A stretch of 64,000 bases of DNA. It comes from Salicibibacter cibi. Lineage in GTDB: Bacteria > Bacillota > Bacilli > Bacillales > Marinococcaceae. Below, piece by piece: positions 61,101 to 64,000 of this stretch; position 1 is the first letter of the stretch, and each line of letters begins with the position of its first letter. The notes under the pieces are model-generated. The model worked only from the letters and a program-made list of their open reading frames with translations, was not told the origin of the DNA and did no database searches. Location of the stretch: the NCBI RefSeq assembly GCF_016495865.1, contig NZ_CP054706.1, forward strand, positions 1,674,001-1,738,000. Reading direction: 5' to 3'. The position numbers and the translations under genes were made by a program.

Positions 61101-61568
61101 AAAGCGTTTGTTAACTTTATCGCCGAGGAACAACTGGTGCAGGTGACCCGTCATGCCTCCGAGCGACTTCATGCCCTCACACAGGGAAGATACGCCCTGG
61201 CCCTTGATTCGGACAATAACTTTTTAATTGCCGATTATTTTAACGGTGGGCAAAAACGGCCGACGTCCACGCTTTCCGGAGGTGAAACCTTTTTAACATC
61301 GTTGGCGCTGGCCCTCTCCCTATCCGTTTCCATTCAGTTGAGAGGCCAATATCCCCTCGAATTCTTTTTCCTCGATGAAGGCTTCGGCACGCTGGATGCC
61401 GAACTGTTGGATACTGTCGTCAACGCCCTGGAACAATTGCAGACCGACCACCTTGCCGTCGGCATCATTAGTCATGTCCCCGAATTGCAGGAGCGGCTGC
61501 ATAAACGCTTGCTTGTGGAAGCGCCAAAACCCGAAGGCCAAGGCAGCCGGTTAACGATCACGCACTGA
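58170..61568 (+). CDS. sbcC: SbcC ATPase (Rad50-like)
   Basis: A 1132-residue SMC-like ATPase. N-terminal Walker A FGPTGSGKSSILDAM, then about 480 residues of coiled coil, the zinc hook CPVCGSTEHPAP near residue 529, a second long coiled coil, and the C-terminal head with the Q/signature LSGGETFLTSLALALSLS and Walker B FFFLDEGFGTLD. It regulates SbcD at DNA ends. It starts with TTG overlapping the sbcD stop (TTGA), the same junction type as addB-addA. Full length. Confidence 0.95.
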   Translation: MRPLQLKVRGLHSFREEQTIDFNQLCDGGVFGIFGPTGSGKSSILDAMTFALYGKISRSGSVGASMINQSETEVAVSFSFRLGNRTFIAERRAKRKDAALQTTRSRFIETTEEPVVLADKKGVMDQEIEAMIGLKIEDFTRAVVLPQNKFSEFLSLKGAERSKMLQRLFDLEKYGDELNEKIKKHLTEANAKKDTIEAEKNGLGDASEEALTKARQAVVQIENALHRKESFKDELETKWLRAKEVLQQQKIQAELESELASLSKERPKHEKRREALRISAIANQLLPYREEQERSEREWLEAEKALKESEEQADKLVKKEQEAQETFRNTREKRQAEEPQLTVKIAKLEEAKVLETELQTSVQKMDAVRKEESSLSKEQDTEDRTLQQAQEAEASAKHLIKEKEEQLTAFEAAQSKRENIRQAFEKGEALKQQAERLEEEKDAERNAIDKEKQQEIYMKEEKQKRDETFEWLSSTHNNLYQWFFDLSEAKREQQALIATIKDMQAKNIHANEAKAVQALVSRLEKGNACPVCGSTEHPAPGISLDEDTHDRDLLQSICERLEADTSIDRYRWELERYSEQIAAVTEEKAAQQPTGLYGTPSHPKRLSDLTAEDAPTKADQFFHKLEAKTKSLDTLLAKTKQWIEQAHQHTSNLNEIEALYTQTISNREDVTMKKQKQEDIYVKQKKEWHESFPGHSLQTIHEEWETAQKDHDQQEKLREDMRQQQKHLESLRENIKQIESKRTNVQMALLQRKAEREQQEKEYHQAQAKLNETLGENTSATKALADEEEALRHFQTEEKIAEENFLKATASRQEAEQTKAAAEEQYASARRNHALANERWEQQKNTDEGMEAKNSLQAQLDSTTLKGYALNVEKRNEYEAEIQRFETQWAQTKQRLAEIETALDGKRMTEEEWEALDEAFQKKKEQVEQRKEERSVARAKWEDLQEKHHRYVKLEEERQQLATRIGHYQELERVFKGKAFVNFIAEEQLVQVTRHASERLHALTQGRYALALDSDNNFLIADYFNGGQKRPTSTLSGGETFLTSLALALSLSVSIQLRGQYPLEFFFLDEGFGTLDAELLDTVVNALEQLQTDHLAVGIISHVPELQERLHKRLLVEAPKPEGQGSRLTITH

Positions 61569-61574
61569 TTATTT

Positions 61575-61712
61575 ATGGGCCATGGCGCCCGATGCAGAAG
61601 AAAAACAAGTGATTCGGTCGCCATGAACGCCCTATGGAGCCTGAGCGGAAGAAAAAAGATGAATTCAGTTGCCATGAGTGCCTTATGGGGATCAAGTGAA
61701 GCTAAAAAAGCG
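61575..61712. repeat. degenerate tandem repeat, about 51-bp period
   Basis: GTCGCCATGAACGCCCTATG (61617) and GTTGCCATGAGTGCCTTATG (61668) begin two units 51 bp apart, each followed by G-rich then A-rich sequence (GAAGAAAAAA; GAAGCTAAAA). A third, shorter unit (GGCCATGGCGCCC) precedes them. Like the repeat at 22051, the period is a multiple of three, so frames stay open. I see no gene in 61569-61970. Confidence 0.6.
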
Positions 61713-61977
61713 GAAAAAGAAATCTGTGCTGGGCTTCTCCCTATGCAATCCATGGCTTTCCGGCATACAATAACGAAAAATGAAAGTAATGAGGGACTAT
61801 CATGTCATTTGATGCGCGTATACATTTAGGGACGCAACGTTATCAAAGTCAAAAAGACAAAGGATTGTGCCGAAATCCTAAACCCTCTTGCCCTCAGTAT
61901 TGTATGGTTTGTTATTTCCTAAAAAACTGTAGGTAAAGGATGAGCGAGAAACGGTCATGAGGTTGCTTCATGGCCAT

Positions 61978-62207
61978 CTCTTTTATGCTACATGTCGTAT
62001 CTGGTCAAGCCTGGCTGCTAATGACTTGGAAAGGGCAGTCGCGTACATCTATGAGGACTCACCGACCTACGCGATTGCCTTTTACAACTTTTGGATTGGG
62101 ATGTTTTAGCCCAATTCGAGGTACATTGCGTCCTTCAACGGGAAATCGTGATGCTCTTTTTTCATGCTGCCCACAATATACGAAAAACTAAACAGCTTCG
62201 ATCGTAA
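61978..62207 (+). pseudogene. ParE/RelE-like toxin remnant
   Basis: Frame one (codons from about 61978 to the stop at 62107) reads WSSLAANDLERAVAYIYEDS then PTYAIAFYN, close to the ParE pattern W-S-x-x-A-x-x-D-L-x-x-x-x-x-YI-x-x-D-S-P-x-x-A. After a frameshift and loss of the middle, another frame (62091-62207) reads REIVMLFFHAAHNIRKTKQL, like the end of such toxins (I-x-x-L-x-x-x-HAAR). No antitoxin or start site is visible. It runs into the 3' end of the convergent SDR gene. Confidence 0.4.
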
Positions 62208-63084
62208 ACCCCCGCCGCAAGATCTCCATCTCACTCCATGCCCAAAGCTCTTTCGCGAGTGCGTGGTCCAATGCTTTTTTCTTCAACGCCTGGCGCTTTC
62301 CACCTTCATAGTAATACCCGCCGTTCACCAATTCACGGGTCGAAGCCAAGTAAATGCTCGTTTGTGCGCCTTCCCGTGCTGTTTTCAGAAAAGGACGCAG
62401 GACATCATGAATCGTTTGACCGAACCCCGTGTCGCGATTTACTCCGATTTCTGTGCTTGTAGCGCCCGGATGCACACTCACGGCATTGACAAAACTTGTT
62501 TTCAAACGCCTCGCCAATTCAATCGTAAACAAGACATTGGCAAGCTTTGAGCGTGCATACCCTTTCCAGATCCCAAACGCCTCTAAATGCGGATCTGCAA
62601 AATCAATCGCTCCCCATTTGTAAGCACCGGAAGAAAGGGTGATAATGCGTGCGTTATCCTCCCCATTAAGTAAAGGCAACAGCTTGGTTGTTAAATAAAA
62701 ATGACCAATATGGTTGACGCCGAGCATTTTTTCAAAACTGTCTTCGGTGCTTTCCCGTTTAACTGTTACAACTCCGGCGTTATTGATAAGCGCATAAAGA
62801 TGCCCGTGTTTTTCCCGATACGTTTGGGCAAAGGCGTGGACGCTCGTAAGGGAAGCCAAATCACAGTGCTCCACATCCAGATGGGCGTGCGGAATGCGCT
62901 TGAGAATATCCGCTTTTGCGTCTTCTCCCCGCCGTACGTTCCGACTCGCTATCGTCACTTGTGCGCCCCTCGCCGCCAATACTTCTGCTGTTTCTTTTCC
63001 AATCCCTCCACTCGCTCCGGTAATAATGATTTTTTTGCCTTGCACTGAAAAGTTTCCCCCGCTATCATAAGATGATAGATTCAT
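62188..63084 (-). CDS. SDR family oxidoreductase (retinol dehydrogenase-like)
   Basis: About 298 residues of a short-chain dehydrogenase. Seen: IIITGASGGIGKETAEVLA (NAD(P)-binding TGxxxGIG), VEHCDLASLTSV, LINNAGVV (NNAG), ITLSSGAYKW (Ser) and GYARSKLANVLF (YxxxK), VHPGATSTEIG. The sequence resembles the retinol dehydrogenase/WW-oxidoreductase-like group with an extended C-terminus; substrate unknown. Start MNLSSYD (63084) is chosen; the further upstream ATG would overlap the recQ ribosome binding site region. It is divergent from recQ with only 29 bases between start codons. Confidence 0.85.
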   Translation of the reverse strand: MNLSSYDSGGNFSVQGKKIIITGASGGIGKETAEVLAARGAQVTIASRNVRRGEDAKADILKRIPHAHLDVEHCDLASLTSVHAFAQTYREKHGHLYALINNAGVVTVKRESTEDSFEKMLGVNHIGHFYLTTKLLPLLNGEDNARIITLSSGAYKWGAIDFADPHLEAFGIWKGYARSKLANVLFTIELARRLKTSFVNAVSVHPGATSTEIGVNRDTGFGQTIHDVLRPFLKTAREGAQTSIYLASTRELVNGGYYYEGGKRQALKKKALDHALAKELWAWSEMEILRRGFTIEAV

Positions 63085-63113
63085 TTTATCGCAACCTTTC
63101 TGGGAGGATCTCA

Positions 63114-64000
63114 ATGTTCACGAAAGCGCGTCAATTGCTACACACCTATTATGGTTATGATGATTTTCGCCCCGGTCAAGAAGCGATCATAGGTTCCATT
63201 TTTAACGAGAAGCACACAATGGGGATTATGCCTACCGGGGGTGGGAAATCCGTTTGTTATCAACTGCCGTCGCTCGTTTTGGATGGACTGACGATCGTCA
63301 TTTCACCGTTGATTGCCTTAATGAAAGACCAAGTCGACGAAATTCAGGAACTCGGCATTTCTGCCACCTATTTGAATAGTTCCCTGTCCTTTGAAGATAT
63401 GCAGGAGAGGTTACGTGATGTACAGGCAGGAAAATATTCCTTGTTATACTTGGCGCCGGAACGTTTAACTGCGCCTCATTTTTTGGCTCGTATCCAATCC
63501 ATGCCGATCTCGCTGGTTGCCATTGATGAAGCGCATTGCTTATCTCAATGGGGCCATGATTTTCGTCCGAGTTATCTTGATATCCCTCATTTTATCAATC
63601 AACTGCAATCCGATCCAGTGATTTTAGCTCTCACGGCAACGGCAACGCCGACGGTAGCTGATGATGTATGCAAATCACTTGGGATTCCGGAAGTAAACAT
63701 CGTAAAAACCGGGTTTGCGCGCGATAATCTCACGTTCTCTGTCATTAAAGGACAGGACCGGGATGCGTACATACAAAATTATATTGAAAAAAATCAAAAC
63801 GAATCGGGCATTATTTACGCGACAACAAGAAAAGAAGTGGAACGAATCGCCCAACGTTTAAAGGCGAAAGGATTCAATGCCGCTTATTACCATGGGGGCA
63901 TGGAAGCAAACGCCCGTGTCGAAAGCCAAGAAGCATTCGTTTACGACGAAATTAACGTGATGGTGGCAACAAACGCTTTCGGGATGGGCATTAACAAATC
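63114..64000 (+). CDS. recQ: ATP-dependent DNA helicase RecQ, 3' end outside window
   Basis: The frame opens at ATG 63114 after GGGAGGATCTCA and is still open at the window edge (295 codons). Seen: YYGYDDFRPGQEAIIG (Q-like motif 0), MPTGGGKSVCYQLP (Walker A), VISPLIALMKDQV, AIDEAHCLSQWGHDFRPSY (DEAH plus the RecQ aromatic loop), LALTATATPTV, GIIYATTRKEVERIA, YYHGGMEA and MVATNAFGMGINK. It is a RecQ-family helicase acting in recombination and replication repair, placed next to sbcDC and addBA. Whether it has RQC and HRDC domains is not visible. Confidence 0.93.
   Translation, partial: MFTKARQLLHTYYGYDDFRPGQEAIIGSIFNEKHTMGIMPTGGGKSVCYQLPSLVLDGLTIVISPLIALMKDQVDEIQELGISATYLNSSLSFEDMQERLRDVQAGKYSLLYLAPERLTAPHFLARIQSMPISLVAIDEAHCLSQWGHDFRPSYLDIPHFINQLQSDPVILALTATATPTVADDVCKSLGIPEVNIVKTGFARDNLTFSVIKGQDRDAYIQNYIEKNQNESGIIYATTRKEVERIAQRLKAKGFNAAYYHGGMEANARVESQEAFVYDEINVMVATNAFGMGINK

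Overview
The window looks like a chromosomal segment of a haloalkaliphilic or halotolerant member of the Bacillaceae (Firmicutes). The reasons are strong AGGAGG-type ribosome binding sites, the Bacillus-type gene set (ydbST, kapB, YhcN-type sporulation lipoprotein, ndoA/mazF, lgt, odhAB, addBA, sbcDC), acidic proteins and an ectoine-hydrolase-like gene. A Salicibibacter-like genus is my guess from overall feel; I could not test it. No rRNA, tRNA or CRISPR array was seen.

Region by region. 1-6650 is an AT-rich accessory stretch: the 3' part of a UvrA-like ABC protein, a DJ-1/PfpI protein, a VOC protein, a group II intron whose reverse transcriptase is broken by a 408-bp element, a GrpB-family protein and a small membrane protein. 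6730-11007 is collinear: two thioredoxin-like proteins, a CvfC-like HEAT protein, a tiny protein resembling sigma-70 region 1.1, and the PH-domain pair YdbS/YdbT. 11550-15540 is a minus-strand cluster (DUF2777-like, MBL hydrolase, unknown, TelA). 15809-21892 is gltBD (glutamate synthase). 22989-27869 carries kapB, a frameshifted homoserine dehydrogenase, an aldehyde dehydrogenase and a DoeA-like ectoine hydrolase, plausibly a partial ectoine/aspartate-semialdehyde module. 27866-35029 mixes yidD, dapA, a spore lipoprotein, a lipid kinase, plsC, a class II aldolase-like protein, lgt and a lipoprotein. 35176-41279 has mazEF, a secreted esterase, an unknown protein, a thioesterase, a YjiH permease and a HAD phosphatase. 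41730-45882 is odhAB (TCA cycle). 46519-49707 holds small unknown proteins and a membrane-anchored trypsin-like protease. 49710-61568 is a recombination block, addB-addA-sbcD-sbcC, and recQ begins at the right edge.

Intergenic DNA is unusually rich in non-coding mobile repeats. Family A is a ~285-bp MITE, five copies, with terminal inverted repeats and 5-bp ANNTA target duplications. Family B has ISL3-like ends and an 8-bp duplication, two copies. Family C is a ~60-bp repeat that can form two mutually exclusive hairpins, five copies. The families are nested: A sits inside B once and inside C twice, and A and B share an internal core. Other mobile debris includes an IS200/IS605-type remnant and a decayed ParE-like toxin.
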